Assembly: GCF_025766255.1 (NCBI RefSeq)
Contig: NW_026516796.1
Coordinates: forward strand, 47,420-111,419
Reading direction: 5' to 3'
Origin: Zychaea mexicana
Taxonomy: Eukaryota; Mucoromycota; Mucoromycetes; Mucorales; Lichtheimiaceae
Length of the DNA stretch: 64,000 bases
In this document: positions 9,594 through 21,205 of the stretch, one piece after another
Numbering within the stretch: position 1 is the stretch's first letter
Layout of the letters: each line of letters starts with the position of its first letter
The notes under the pieces: generated by a model
Databases searched by the model: none
What the model was told of the DNA's origin: nothing
The model's input: the letters and a program-made list of their open reading frames with translations, nothing else
Program-made: the position numbers and the translations under genes

Positions 9594-12019
9594 ATGCCTG
9601 CTGAAGAGACGAAGCCAGCACCCCCTCCCGCCAAGGCTGCTGACAAGAAGCCCAAGGCTGACAAGAAGGCCAAGAAGGCCAAGGCTGCTGCTACTGAAAA
9701 CAGCTATCCCCTGGAGGTTCGCATTACACTGCGATTCTTTAGAAACACACACATACGGAATCTGACAACTAAAACGTGACGCACCTATATGTATTAGATG
9801 ACCCCTCCTCCAGAATTCCTGCAGCACCGTATTGATATGTTTGACCGCCTCAAGGCTGAAGCCGACGCTGCCCTGAAGGGTAAACAGAGAATTCCACATT
9901 CAATGATTTTCTTTGTCATTATCAAAAATTTGGTTAGAAGCTCACACGATTTAATTGTATGACTCAGAAAAACCACGCGAACCTATCACTATCACGCTTC
10001 CTAACGGCACCACAAAGGAAGGCACTTCATACGAAACGTCACCCATGGACATTGCATCGGGCATCGCCAAGTCGTTGGCCGAACGCACAGTGATTGCACG
10101 CGTGGACGGCGAGTTGTGGGATTTGGAGCGCCCTCTTGAGTCGTCGTGCAAGTTGGAATTGCTCGACTTTGAACACGAGGACGGCAAAAAGGTGTTTTGG
10201 CACTCGAGTGCACACATGCTGGGTGAAGCCTGTGAGCGTCACTATGGCTGCCACTTGTGCATTGGCCCACCGTTGGAGGATGGTTTCTACTACGAGATGG
10301 GATTGAAGGAGCGTGTCGTGTCGCAGACGGATTACGCCACGCTCGAAAAGCTTGTTGGTCAGATTAACAAGGAAAAGCAGCCATTCGAGCGTTTGGTCCT
10401 GTCCAAGGAAAACTTGCTCGAAATGTTCAAGCATAACCCGTACAAGCAGCACATTATCAACGACAAGATCCCGGATGGCACCTCTACCACCGTCTACCGT
10501 TGCGGTCCCTTGATTGATTTGTGCCGCGGTCCTCACGTTCCCCACACTGGCCGTGTCAAGGCATTCACTGTTACCAAGAATTCGTCTTCGTACTTTTTGG
10601 GTGATGCCAAGAACGACTCATTGCAGCGTCTGTACGGTATTTCGTTCCCTGACAAGAAGCAGATGACCGAATACAAAAAGTTCATTGAGGAAGCTGCCAA
10701 GCGTGACCATCGCAAGATTGGCAAGGAACAGGATCTGTTCTTCTTCCACGAACTGTCGCCCGGCTCGGCATTCATGCTGCCTCACGGCTCGCGTATCTAC
10801 AATGCCTTGATCGATCTGATCAAGAAGGAATACCAGGCCCGCGGCTTCACCGAAGTCATTACCCCCAACATGTTCAACCTGAAGCTGTGGAACCAGTCTG
10901 GCCACGCTGCCAAATACAAGGAAAACATGTTTTGTTTGGAAGTCGACAAGGAAGAGTTTGCACTGAAGCCCATGAACTGCCCTGGCCATTGTTTGATGTT
11001 TGGCCACAAGGACCGCAGTTACCGTGAGTTGCCCATCCGCTTTGCCGATTTCGGTGTCTTGCACAGAAACGAATTCTCGGGTGCCCTTTCGGGCTTGACG
11101 CGTGTGCGTCGCTTCCAGCAAGATGACGCCCACATCTTTTGTCGTCAGGACCAGATCGAGCAGGAAATGGCTGGCTGCTTTGACTTTTTGAACCACGTGT
11201 ACGGCATCTTTGGCTTTGAGTTCCACTTGAAGCTCTCGACTCGTCCTGAAAACTTTATCGGTGAAATCGCCGTCTGGGACAATGCTGAAAAGAAGCTGGA
11301 GGATTCATTGAACGCTTTTGCAAAGAAGAAGGGTGCTACTTGGGAACTGAACGCTGGCGATGGCGCTTTCTACGGCCCCAAGATTGATATCGTCATTTCG
11401 GATGCTCTGCGTCGCAAGCACCAGTGTGCTACCATCCAGCTCGATTTCCAGTTGCCCGAGCGATTCAAGCTCGAGTACCGTACCGAAAACGCCGGCGAAG
11501 ACAGCGCCTTTGCTCGTCCTGTTATCATCCATCGTGCCATCTTGGGTTCGGTCGAGCGTATGATGGGTATCTTGATTGAACATTTCGGCGGTAAATTCCC
11601 CTTCTGGCTCTCGCCTCGTCAGGTCAGCGTCATTCCTGTGGCTGCACCCTTCTTGCAGTATGCTCAGGATTTGACCGCTCAGTTGGTGGCCAAGGGCATC
11701 TATGCCGATACCGACACTACGGACAATACCCTCAACAAAAAGATCAGAAACAGCGAACTGGCCCAATACAACTTTATCTTTGGTAAGCTTTGTACAAAAG
11801 AAAACGGTTAGTTTGTTTAAAATGGATTATTAATGCTCCGTTTTGTTATTGTGGAACCATCTAGTTGTTGGCCAGGAGGAAGAGAGCAGCAAGTCTGTCA
11901 ACGTACGTAACCGTGACGACGTTGGCACCAAGGCAAAGGGCCAAACCATCCCCTTGGAAACCGTGATTTCTGGCTTGGTTGCTTTGAAGGAGAACAAGAG
12001 CCTGGAGAACAAGTTTTAA
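9594..12019 (+). CDS. THS1: Threonyl-tRNA synthetase, cytosolic type
   Basis: It charges tRNA(Thr) with threonine. Four exons: 9594-9716, 9798-9879, 9968-11782, 11865-12019; 724 aa, the usual length for the eukaryotic cytosolic enzyme. Order: a Lys/Ala/Pro-rich N-terminal tail; [20 protein letters not shown]; a TGS domain ([13 protein letters not shown]..); the editing domain with [16 protein letters not shown] and [12 protein letters not shown]; the class II core with the zinc-binding MNCPGHC, motif 2 [19 protein letters not shown] and motif 3 [17 protein letters not shown]; then the anticodon-binding domain ([13 protein letters not shown]..). No transit peptide is obvious, though use of an alternative start for mitochondria cannot be excluded. 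Codon choice is strongly C/G-ending compared with its neighbours, fitting high expression. Confidence 0.97.
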
Positions 12020-12671
12020 AAAAGTTTTCCTTTGTTTTGTGTGTGTTTTAAATATATTTTGAAAAAAAGGGACCCCATCCTGTCTTATTATTAACGACAA
12101 TTCATGAATTCGTGAATTAAGTGGAGAGAAGCTCCTGTATCGGGAATGGTTTATACACTACGAGATTTTTCCAAATTGTATGCGCCAAGTAAAACTGCTT
12201 TTTGGTAAAAAGAATGAAAGTTTTGCGTCAGCGACTTTATTTGCTTCATTGATAAGCCATTATGCATTTACAACGGATAACTACAACACAATTTTTCTTC
12301 GAATACTCATGTTTCTTTTGTGGAGAAGAGTTTACTTGATTGAGCACAATTCTGCTCACCCCTTTTGTATTTTATTTTACAGACTGGTTAGTTCATACAC
12401 GAACAATACCTTTACTTGATGGTCAGGTCAGTTCTGGCTTTCGAGTTTAGTACGTGCTTGGTTGAAGCACGAAGCAAAGATTCCTCAGGCTTTTTCAGTT
12501 TCCAGCAGTTCACGGCTTTCCTTATCTCTTTGCATCATTGAGTGTCAAAATTTTTCTTTACAAACATCGAGGATCTACTGTAATAACGAGCATCCCTTGC
12601 ACTACTTGAGCCATTTTTATTATGGACCTTTACCAAAGAGCTTTATTGATTAAATAATGACATATATGTTT

Positions 12672-12689
12672 TATATATATATATATATA
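12672..12689. repeat. (TA)n microsatellite
   Basis: About nine TA dinucleotides in an AT-rich stretch downstream of ThrRS. Confidence 0.8.
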
Positions 12690-13739
12690 ATTCATGGGTT
12701 AAGGTTATTGTTCCAAAGAGGTAGTGAGGATCGAGTTTTTATCGGTTTTGTATGATCCGTAACAATATGTGCAACTTTTGCGAGTAATCGTAACTGGGTA
12801 ATGCATGAATGATTCATTCTGGTTTCGAGGAATGTAGCTGGATCAAAAGTTTTGGAGTCAGTAACGAGTTGACGTATCCATTGTTTTATTTATGTATGTT
12901 CGCACCTTAATACTACGTATATGTCTTATATGTGTGTTATCAATTATAAGAAGTAGGTATTCACTCTAATTATGAACGGACACAGACAAAATCGAGGAGC
13001 TCTTTAGCTCAACACGGGTTGGACTGTTCCCTGGACAAGGGCGTGCGCGTGTGTCAGAAGAAATGCCCTGGCTGCTTTACTATGTTAATCCCTATGATAT
13101 AGCTCCAAAAGCCCTTGTTCGTTTAATAGAAACCTGACCCGTTCGCCATGGCGACCTGCTCAGCACCACAACAGACCACAGTGGGATTCTAGTGGAACAT
13201 TTGATCAATCTATTGCAAATAACAAGTACACTTAAACAGATCGACTTTTAGGTTCATACGTCTAAATAACTATAATGCGTCCCCTTCGACCAGATTGCCG
13301 CAAGATTGGTTTCTCTTTTTTGTGTGGGTAGTAAAACAATGGGAAGAATATGAAAAAATAAGGAGCGTTTCTGCTGGTTTACTGATAAGCACGAGCGCTC
13401 GAGTGTCTTTATGCTATAGTGGGTATAAAAGAAGCATCATCTCAGTATCAGCTCGCAACTGCTATAATGCACACGATATGATAAGCCATAGCCGAATGAC
13501 TGGTAATGAAAAGGAGGGGGGAATTAGAGCAAGAAAAGGAAAAAGAGCTCCACTTGCTAACACTGATGAAACAGATGAAGGGTTTCCGAATCAAGTACAC
13601 TACATATTCACCGTTGTTGTTGTTGTCGTCAATAATACGCGCGCTCTATCAACAAGCGTGTAAGGAAAAAGAAGAGCAGCATATGCAGCCATCACTACTA
13701 GTTACACTACACTAGCGGGTATTTAGGAGATTCGGAAGA

Positions 13740-13771
13740 GGGAGGGGAGGGGAGGTGGGAAGGGAGAAGGG
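13740..13771 (+). other. Potential G-quadruplex motif
   Basis: Six G-runs of three or four bases are separated by 1-4 bases (GGGAGGGGAGGGGAGG then TGGGAAGGGAGAAGGG), meeting the canonical four-tract rule on the plus strand. It lies about 0.85 kb upstream of the Rab GAP start within a longer purine-only stretch (13734-13795). Confidence 0.5.
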
Positions 13772-14223
13772 AGACGAGAGAGACTGAGGGAGTTTAGGTA
13801 CTAGTTAGTAGTTGTAGTAGTGCTGGCTGTATGGCGTCAACCCGCGCCAAAAGAATTTTTGCAGAGTCGGATGTTTAAAGCGGATGCTGTTTTGTTGGAG
13901 GTGCTTACATACACCCTTCTTTCAGGGGCGCTATGTTTTGCATTTCCCGAACGTCATCTTATGTGCACGACTGATAACGAGCTAGCAGCGAGATCCCAGA
14001 AGGTGGTGAGCGTAGAAGAAAAAGAGAGCGAAAGAAAGAGGATGGCTTCTGTCGTTTTGGACAAGAAGAAGAGGAAAAGAGGCGGACAGAAAGAGAGTAC
14101 GCTTCCTCCTCGTGGTATGTAACACGTTGCACATAGTACACAAGTTGAAATAGAGCCTATAGCATCTTATATTGTATGCTACCTCGAACGTCGGCTCTTC
14201 TTTTTTTTTGTCTTGCGTGTGTT

Positions 14224-14250
14224 GTGTGTGTGTGTGTGTGTGTGTGTGTG
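14224..14250. repeat. (TG)n microsatellite
   Basis: About 13 TG units, preceded by a T-run, 0.36 kb before the Rab GAP ATG. Confidence 0.85.
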
Positions 14251-14299
14251 CCGTAAGTCGCTCTTGTCGCCCCCTTTCAAATTCCCCTTCCTGCTCTTG

Positions 14300-14346
14300 C
14301 AACAGCAGCAGCAACAACAACAACAGCAGCAGCAGCAGCAGCAGCA
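14300..14346. repeat. CAG/CAA trinucleotide repeat
   Basis: About 15 CAG/CAA triplets followed by an A-run. A second, shorter CAA/CAG block lies at 14558-14596 just before the start codon. Both are probably in the promoter or leader of the Rab GAP gene. Confidence 0.8.
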
Positions 14347-14604
14347 AAAAAAAAGGAAACTCCTGTCTTCTTTTCTCCCCTCTCTCCCTCTCTCTCTTTC
14401 GCTCTTCGCTCTGCCCTCTTTTCTTCTTCCTTTCTTTCTTTCTTCCTTCTTGCTGTTGCATCCAGAAAATCCCGGATCTAGCTAATATCTCTTTTAATTT
14501 TTTTTTTTCACTCTTGTCAAAAAGTATTCCCTTAATAAGACCATACAACAAAAAATAAACAACAACAGCAGCAGCAACAACAACAACAGCACAAATCGAT
14601 CCTC

Positions 14605-17600
14605 ATGACCGAAATAGTACAAGAGAACACTCACGTCAAGGCACTTCCACCTCAAGTACTTGACAAGCTCAAGCAACTGCAAGAGTGCGATCGCCCCGTC
14701 TCGGTCGATGAGGTGCTGGAAGCAGCCAATCTCAACCATCTCACCGAGTCGAAATCAACTGATCTACGACCACAGGCACAAGCGTTCCCTCGGCGTCACG
14801 ATATGGTGAAATCCAACAGCACGACTATCGCCGAGAGACGAAGAATTCCCGCCTCCACCGAGAAATTAAAGTTGTATGCGCAGATCAGCAACCCTCAGCA
14901 GCAGCTCCGCATCTCCACTGCATCCGCTATGCTCAATCGATTCGAGAAAGAGAATGCCGAGCTTTCGCCTCAAGTAAACCATCTTTATTACACACACACA
15001 CTTCTTCCCATCGTAACGGTCGTTTGAGGCTTTGTACTGAAAGAAATATATAATGTTGTGATAGGCTTCTGAGGAGTATTTGCTAGCTCGTCTCGAACGA
15101 CAAAACGCCTTGTTGAGCGCCGATCCAAAATCCGTCTGCATTGAATCGAACCGCTTGAAGGCCGATTTCTCAACTGTCCGTGATCTCCTATTGCAACAAC
15201 AGCAGGACAATGCTACTAGTACGACGACCACGACCACGGCAACTGCAGCGACCGTCGACTGGGATTTCTGGGAATATCTTGTCGACGACTTTAGCGGTGC
15301 TGCTGCCAAAATCCCACATTTGTTGACGTCCAAGCTGAGCCGTGGCATTCCTGACCGTGTGCGTGGTGTTGTTTGGCGTGCCATGTCGCAGTCCTCTGCA
15401 ACACACCTCGAAGCCATCTACGACAAGCTGGTAGAGGAACACAGCGAATCGTCTCCTTACGAACGTGTCATTCAGCGCGACTTGTCCCGCACGTTCCCGC
15501 AGATCGAAATGTTCAAGGCCGACGGTGGAGAGGGTCAACAAGCCATGGGCCGTCTCTTGCGTGCGTACAGCGTCTATGATGCACACGTTGGCTATTGTCA
15601 AGGATTGGCATTCTTGGCTGGACCCTTGCTCATGACTGTAAGAAAGAACCTCCTGATTTTTCTAAATACTTCTTGTGTGGTTGCTCATGACAAAATATGG
15701 CTGTGTTTGACAGATGCCCGAGAAGGAAGCTTTCTGCGTCTTTGTCAGGTGAGTAAAAATGAGCCTAAATCTTTCCTGTAAATTTGACCTTTGCTTTCCC
15801 GCCCGCACTTTGCTCTTCCTCCTAAATTTGAGGGAATAGGGAATGCCCACGTGCTCAAATAACCTTTCCTTATTTTATTTTTTCTGGCGACATAATAGAT
15901 TGATGGAAACGTACGATATGCGCACCATGTTCACCCTCAACATGGAAGGCCTTCATCTTCGCCTGCACCAGTTCTCTACGCTGCTTGCCCAGCTGTGCCC
16001 TGAGCTCGACAAGCACCTGGCTGAACACGGCATCCATCCTGCCATGTATGCGTCACAGTGGTTCTTGACCTTGTTTGCCTACTCGTTCCCGATCGACCTT
16101 GTCTTGCGCATCTACGATCTGGTGTTCGCCGAAGGTGCTGTTGAGACCATCACCCGTGTCGCTATCGCAGTCATGCAAAAGAACCAGTCCCACTTGCTGG
16201 CCATCCACGACTTTGAAAAGCTGATGCTCTATCTTGCCTCGCGCAAGTTGTACGACGATGCCTTTGCTTCGTGTGACCAAGTCATTGAGGATGCCATGGC
16301 CTTGAGTACCGTCATTACCAAGGCCAAGGTCGACAGCTTGGCTGCCCAGCATCAAAAGGAGCTCGAGCAGGAAAAGACACGTGCTCAACAGGTGCTGGCT
16401 ATTCGATTGCAGCAGCCAGTTACGCAGACAACCACGACCAAGCACAAGAAGCGTGAATCGTGGTTCTCGTGGAAGTCCAGTCAACAAACGCAACAAACAC
16501 AGCAACAACAGCAACAACAACAACAGCAGACTCAACAACAGCAGCAGCAGCAGCAACCTTTGTCGCCTACATCACCCACAACGCCCACGACAATGATGTT
16601 CCCGAGACAACAGCAGGATCGCAGCATGCAGGCGTTGCATCAGCAAATTGAAGACTTGTTGCTGGCACTCTCGCAGCTGCAAAAGGAAAATTCGCAACTG
16701 TCGGAGGAAATGATGAATATCCAAATGCGCGAGCTCGATCGTGAAGCAGACCGAACCAAAGTGGCAAAGCGCAACGCCGTGCTCGAAAAACGCGTCAAGA
16801 AGTACAAGCTCAAGTTGCAGCAGCACCAAGTTGAGGAGCCACCCATGAGCCCCACTACTCAGAAACTGGAAGCATTGGAACAAGATTATGAGTACCGCAG
16901 CTTTGTCGATTCGTTGCGTGGTAGTGGCGATTTTGGTGCTTTGATCGCGGGTGCCTTGTCCTCAAAAGACCACGAGCAACAGAAACACGTTGTTCAAGAG
17001 CAGGAACAACAACAAGACCAAAAGCAACAGCAGGATAAGATCAAGCAGGCATCGTCGATGACCATTGAAGAGGAAGACGAGGAAGAAGAATCTGCCGCTG
17101 CTGCTGTCACGGATAACGCAGTCAACATTGAGCTTTTGCAAAAGTATGATGAAATGTGCCAGCGCTATGCCGCAGTCACTCAGGAACTGGAAACGACACA
17201 GCAAGTACAAGATTCGCTGACGACCAAGACCTTGGACTTGCAAGGACAGCTCGAAACGCTGACGATGGAGCGCGATGGTCTTTTGGAAGAACGCGATGCA
17301 ATCGAACAAGAGAGTTCCGAGATGGAAGTCAAGCTTGCAGCTGCAAAGAAGACTGCATCCGACCTGCAGGTCGAAAAGCTTGACCTGGCCAAGCAGGTAG
17401 AAGCCTTGGAAAAGCAAGTGGCAGACCTCGAAGAAGAGAAGCGCAACTACTTGATGCCACGTGGTTCATTTGCCGAAGAGGTCTTTGCTGCTCATCAGAC
17501 ATTGTTTGGTGCCAAAGAGGATAACAACAACAATAACAACAATCGACGCCATACGATCCATGGTGCTAGCTCTGATGGCGACAGCGACGAGTACCAGGCG

Positions 17601-17993
17601 AAATACATTGAAAGCGACTTGCGTTGTCGCGAGCTAGAAAAGCTATTGGCAGAAGCCAAGTGCAAATTGGCCGAGTATGAGTCGTGTCGTTTGAACGCAC
17701 CGCCGCGTCGTCGATCGACCATGACTACAAAAACGGCGGGACGAATGAGCATGCCCACATCGCCTTGCTCCATCGATCAACGATACAGCTTTGCAGCCGA
17801 GCCGCGAGAATCGACGGATAGCTTCACATCCACAGCTTCAAAGCGGTCGAGCATGTACTCTCGCATATGGAACTCGTTCGGGTCGAATAGCACGGCAGCC
17901 ACATCTCCAGCATCAAGTGTAGCACACAAGAGCCCTGTCCTTGGGTCTACGAAGCCTATCGAAGATGTGGTGGAGGAGCCACAACAGATCTAA
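14605..17993 (+). CDS. GYP5: TBC-domain Rab GTPase-activating protein, Gyp5/Evi5-like
   Basis: It should speed GTP hydrolysis on a Rab such as Ypt1 and act at Golgi or secretory membranes. Four exons: 14605-14973, 15065-15637, 15714-15748, 15899-17993; 1023 aa. The TBC domain covers roughly residues 200-410. Both catalytic fingers are present: the arginine finger in VIQRDLSRTFP (IxxDxxR) and the glutamine finger in HVGYCQGLAFL (YxQ). It is followed by EGLHLRLHQFSTLLAQLCPE and WFLTLFAYSFPIDLVLRIYD, as in Evi5/Gyp5. After it come a charged stretch, a long polyglutamine run (about 16490-16555), two long coiled coils and a Ser/Thr-rich tail. Exon 3 is only 35 bases. The choice of Gyp5 over other TBC subfamilies rests on the TBC-plus-coiled-coil layout and motif similarity. 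Confidence 0.9.
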
Positions 17994-18531
17994 TCACTTT
18001 CCTATTCTATACCCTTTCTTCCTATTTCATCATCTATCATACTATTTACTTATATGCCCTTCCAACCCCCGCTTCTTATTGCTTGCTATTACTTCACCAA
18101 CTTGGACACTTATCCACACCCTTTAACCCAACCCCCAGCCCCTTTATAAGATATTATAGTTATGTGTTTTTTTCCTTTCCCTTTTCTTTTAAACTACTAC
18201 TTGTGTGCGAATTCATCTTACGCTTTCTCTTTCTCTTTTTCCTATCTATACGCGTTCCAAATATTTATTGTTGTTGTTTTAACAACCTCCTCTTTACCGA
18301 GTAAAATGGTTTCTTCTTTCCTGTTACGTCTAGTAGCTTCGTTTACATATATTATGGTAATAACAACATGATGTCCGATTTGCCATCTCTTCTATCATAC
18401 TATCGTATATCAGCTTCATTTATACTAGCTCTTTCGTCAATCATGCACTAAACTGTGTGCTTTTGTCATGCCTTGGCAATGATGCGCTAATATGACTGTT
18501 CATCGTTTCGTTTCACCACTATCACATCAAG

Positions 18532-18539
18532 TGACGTCA
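18532..18539. promoter_or_regulatory. CRE/ATF palindrome (TGACGTCA)
   Basis: A perfect eight-base CRE site, 336 bases upstream of the SIP5 start. bZIP proteins of the ATF/CREB type (Atf1, Sko1) bind this palindrome in fungi under stress. Confidence 0.5.
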
Positions 18540-18653
18540 GTTTGAGCCATCGTCATGGTATTTCAATCATGACAGTATGCCCAAAATAATTACCCACGAA
18601 ATGCTGCCTACCCTCATGACAAACGTTTGAAGAGAGTGTTTATTTTTCCATAA

Positions 18654-18692
18654 CGAAACGTTCCGTTTCGATCTATCGCTACATGCGAAACG
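18654..18692. promoter_or_regulatory. CGAAACG inverted-repeat cluster
   Basis: CGAAACG (18654-18660), TTC, then CGTTTCG (18664-18670) form a perfect inverted repeat. A third copy, GCGAAACG, is at 18685-18692, and a CGTTTCGTTTC is found at about 18504. The motif resembles the SCB/MCB-type sites (CGCGAAA) of cell-cycle regulators, but the match is not exact. Confidence 0.4.
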
Positions 18693-18771
18693 AGTCTAGA
18701 ATTATCTACTATTTAATCAAAGAACAGCGGATCAAAAAATGTCCGCCATCCATTATCGGAGTCGGCTTCGA

Positions 18772-18782
18772 TATATAAATAG
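18772..18782 (+). promoter_or_regulatory. TATA box of SIP5
   Basis: TATATAAATAG lies about 100 bases before the ATG at 18875, a suitable distance for a core promoter. Confidence 0.55.
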
Positions 18783-18874
18783 AGATCGTCCGTTTCCGGG
18801 TGCACTAACTTCTTTTTTCCATTTTTTCCAATTGAAACCTTATTTCTGAACAATAACAACACCATAACCTGTGA

Positions 18875-19998
18875 ATGGGAGCCAAAATCTCACGAGAATT
18901 ACAACGTTCTGAACACACCGAACAACATTTCGAAGAAGATTACGACCATAGAGTCGTACGGAAACTCATTCGTACGGGTCGACTAGCTCCTTGTTTCAAC
19001 GGTATGCAAAATCGAAAAAAAAATGTCATTTTCTTTTTGAAGGTATAATTAGCTAAACAATATAAACGATAGGTTTAAGTGAGCTACCGGCCACGACGGA
19101 CGAATCTTCTCGTATCACTGTCCACAAATACCCCTTTTTACCGTGGGATCTTCCAAACCTACGATCCACAGCAGCAGGAGCCCTTCTGCAAGCTGATAGC
19201 GGTCAAGTCGTTGAATGTCCTATTTGCTTATTGGTATTGTTTCGGATTTGTGGTTAATTTTTTTCATTTCCTTTCTAAGCAAGCTGCAGGTTCAACTAAC
19301 GAATGCTCTTATTATGATTATATCTAGTATTATCCTATTCATATTAATTATTCACGATGCTGTAATCAACCTATCTGTACCGAATGCTTCTTACAGATGA
19401 AGCGATCTACCAAGACACCTCTGCGACCTGCATCGTGTCCGTTCTGTGTCAAACCTGACTTTGGCGTCATATATGTTCCACCCCCGTTTAGCAGCCAGCA
19501 CAAGCATGTTGCTAAGCAACGACAGAAATCTCTTTTGGACGGAAGGGGTTCATCGGGAAGACGGAAAAACTATGCTTGGGATGATCCAAACGTAGTATTA
19601 GTTGGTACGTGTTGTTGTTTTTATTATTATAAAAGACGAAAAGAAGTGTATTGGGATTGACTCGAGTTTATATTGCAACAACAATAATTATAGATGAAAT
19701 CCGTCCCAACTGGCACATGCTGATGGCGCGCGGTCCAGAGAAAACTCTTTCTGGCGTAGGCACAACAAGACGACGACTGGTCCGACCCAACGAAGATGCG
19801 CCACGATCAGGACGTATACGCGCTTGGGATTCGCCTTATTACGAACGGACTACGGCGCTGCAAGACTGGTCGGCGGATGAGAATGCGGCAGTGATGGGCG
19901 CGATCCGTGAATTCTCAAACGATGTATCGTCAACATCGTCCGTAGCAGCAGTAGCGACAGTAGCATCCCATCATAGTAATCCCGTCGCCTGTGTGTAA
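18875..19998 (+). CDS. SIP5: SIP5-family protein with split C4-type zinc module
   Basis: In yeast Sip5 binds the Snf1 kinase and the Reg1 phosphatase subunit and takes part in the glucose response. Four exons: 18875-19001, 19073-19233, 19328-19604, 19694-19998; 289 aa. It starts [10 protein letters not shown], so after methionine removal Gly2 may be myristoylated. Key parts: [20 protein letters not shown], then the cysteine module [34 protein letters not shown] and [18 protein letters not shown], giving Cys pairs like a RING-type fold. [11 protein letters not shown] follows, then a low-complexity tail rich in Ser/Ala/Val. Exon 2 ends exactly after the first CxxC. A TATA box, CRE and CGAAACG cluster lie upstream. 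The stop is only 83 bases from the end of the convergent MIS12 gene. Confidence 0.88.
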
Positions 19999-20081
19999 CA
20001 TTGTACATGCGCACATCATCATCATCATCCATCCATCCACCGTCCCATCATCTACCATCATCCCTCATTCTTGTACTTTTA

Positions 20082-21205
20082 TTATTCCTTGCTTTTGAAC
20101 GCGTCGAGTTTGTTTTGCACATCCTCCAACATGTATTTGAGTCGTTTATCCGGTGCCGTCAGGTTTTGCATCAAGTCTTTGTCGTTGATGAGCCGCAATG
20201 TGTTGAGTGTTGATTGACGAAGTTGTTCGCACTGGTCTGCGGCAAAGCGGATCACATCGTCTGGATGCGTTACTAAAGAAAAGAACAGAACTTTTCAGAG
20301 AACTCTTTCTCATATTTTATCCATCGTCTACGTCCATCTTTTTCCCTCCAGTTTCTTTGATCTATTACCATGGATATTTTCAGATGTCTGTGACAACGCC
20401 TGTGTCAACTGTAGGTAGCTCTCTATTTCTTTGCTATCCCGATCAAGCTTGTTTAATTTCTTATTCAATATATGGTTCATTGCCTTTTGCTATAAAGTAA
20501 TATACCTGTTAATATATAATCACTCATAGTTCCTCTTCTTTTTGTCATTCATTTGTTACATACTGAAAGCGCCGCTCTTCGACATTTCAAAAGTTCTTGA
20601 TCCACAAGATTCTCTTGTTCTTCAGTAACCTTTAAATCCAGATCCTGTTGATGAAAAAGGAAAAAGTATTAGTTGGATTGGACTTGATACTTTGTAGTAC
20701 ATGACGTTCCCCATACATATATCTCTTGTAAACATTTCAAGATACCTTATAGTGCTCCATTGGAATATGATTATTTTCGCTTATTTGTAATATATTGTCG
20801 TATAAGTATCGTTCAAACACGTTGAATTTTTTGTCAAGAACCTGCTCCACTTTGCATTCGAATTGACGTATGGCCTAAACACACCAACAGTGATTACAAG
20901 TTAAATTATCCGTTGAATTTCTGAGTGATAAAGAATGCCAGGAAAAAAAAGCGAAGGGAGAGTTTAAGAACACTCACACTGTCAATGTTGGCTTGGGACA
21001 ATCCATCTAGATTTTTCAAATACTTTTCAAGCGCTTCGAGGGCAGTATAAAAGACATAGTTGTATGCATTATAAACATCGTCAGCAAGTTCGACCGGTAA
21101 AAAGCCAAAGTATTCAGATAACAGCTCGGTTTTGCTGTATATACGTCCCAGCGATCGTCTAGGGTAATCGTTTAAATTTTCATTAAATGTATTTTGAGTG
21201 GGCAT
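20082..21205 (-). CDS. MIS12: Kinetochore protein Mis12/Mtw1
   Basis: A subunit of the Mis12/MIND complex, which links centromeric chromatin to the Ndc80 complex. Five exons on the minus strand: 21205-20978, 20874-20746, 20644-20564, 20489-20369, 20272-20082; 249 aa, the typical size. The N-terminal head shows the Mis12 signature: LLSEYFGFLPVELADDVYNA then ALEALEKYLKNL. Exon 2 gives AIRQFECKVEQVLDKKFNVF and ERYLYDNILQ; the rest is coiled coil (TEEQENLVDQELLKCRRAAL; KKLNKLDRDSKEIESYLQL), ending RLKYMLEDVQNKLDAF. All four introns are GT..AG and phases agree. It is convergent with SIP5, with only 83 bases between stop codons, so their 3' transcripts probably overlap. Confidence 0.9.

Larger units (their letters stand above)
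12020..14604. other. Long intergenic region with simple repeats
   Basis: This 2.6 kb begins with the ThrRS 3' end and ends with the leader of the Rab GAP gene. It contains a (TA)n tract, a G-rich purine block, a (TG)n tract, CAG/CAA runs and long C/T-rich blocks (14370-14455). ORFs at 12180-12419, 13295-13663 and 13820-14122 show random or low-complexity composition and no family match, so I do not call them. Confidence 0.6.
17994..18874. other. SIP5 promoter region
   Basis: The first 400 bases are a T/C-rich 3' end for the Rab GAP gene with no credible ORF. The second half holds a CRE octamer, a cluster of CGAAAC motifs and a TATA box, listed separately. Confidence 0.6.

Noticed and set aside
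10001..11766. Long minus-strand ORFs across threonyl-tRNA synthetase
   Set aside because: Shadows of a GC-rich, strongly coding plus-strand gene.
13982..14551. Minus-strand ORF of 189 codons
   Set aside because: It is made of microsatellite and C/T-rich tract translation (poly-Leu, Thr-His, Lys-Arg), with no domain.
16053..17446. Long minus-strand ORFs rich in leucine across the Rab GAP
   Set aside because: They mirror the polyglutamine and coiled-coil codons of the plus-strand gene.
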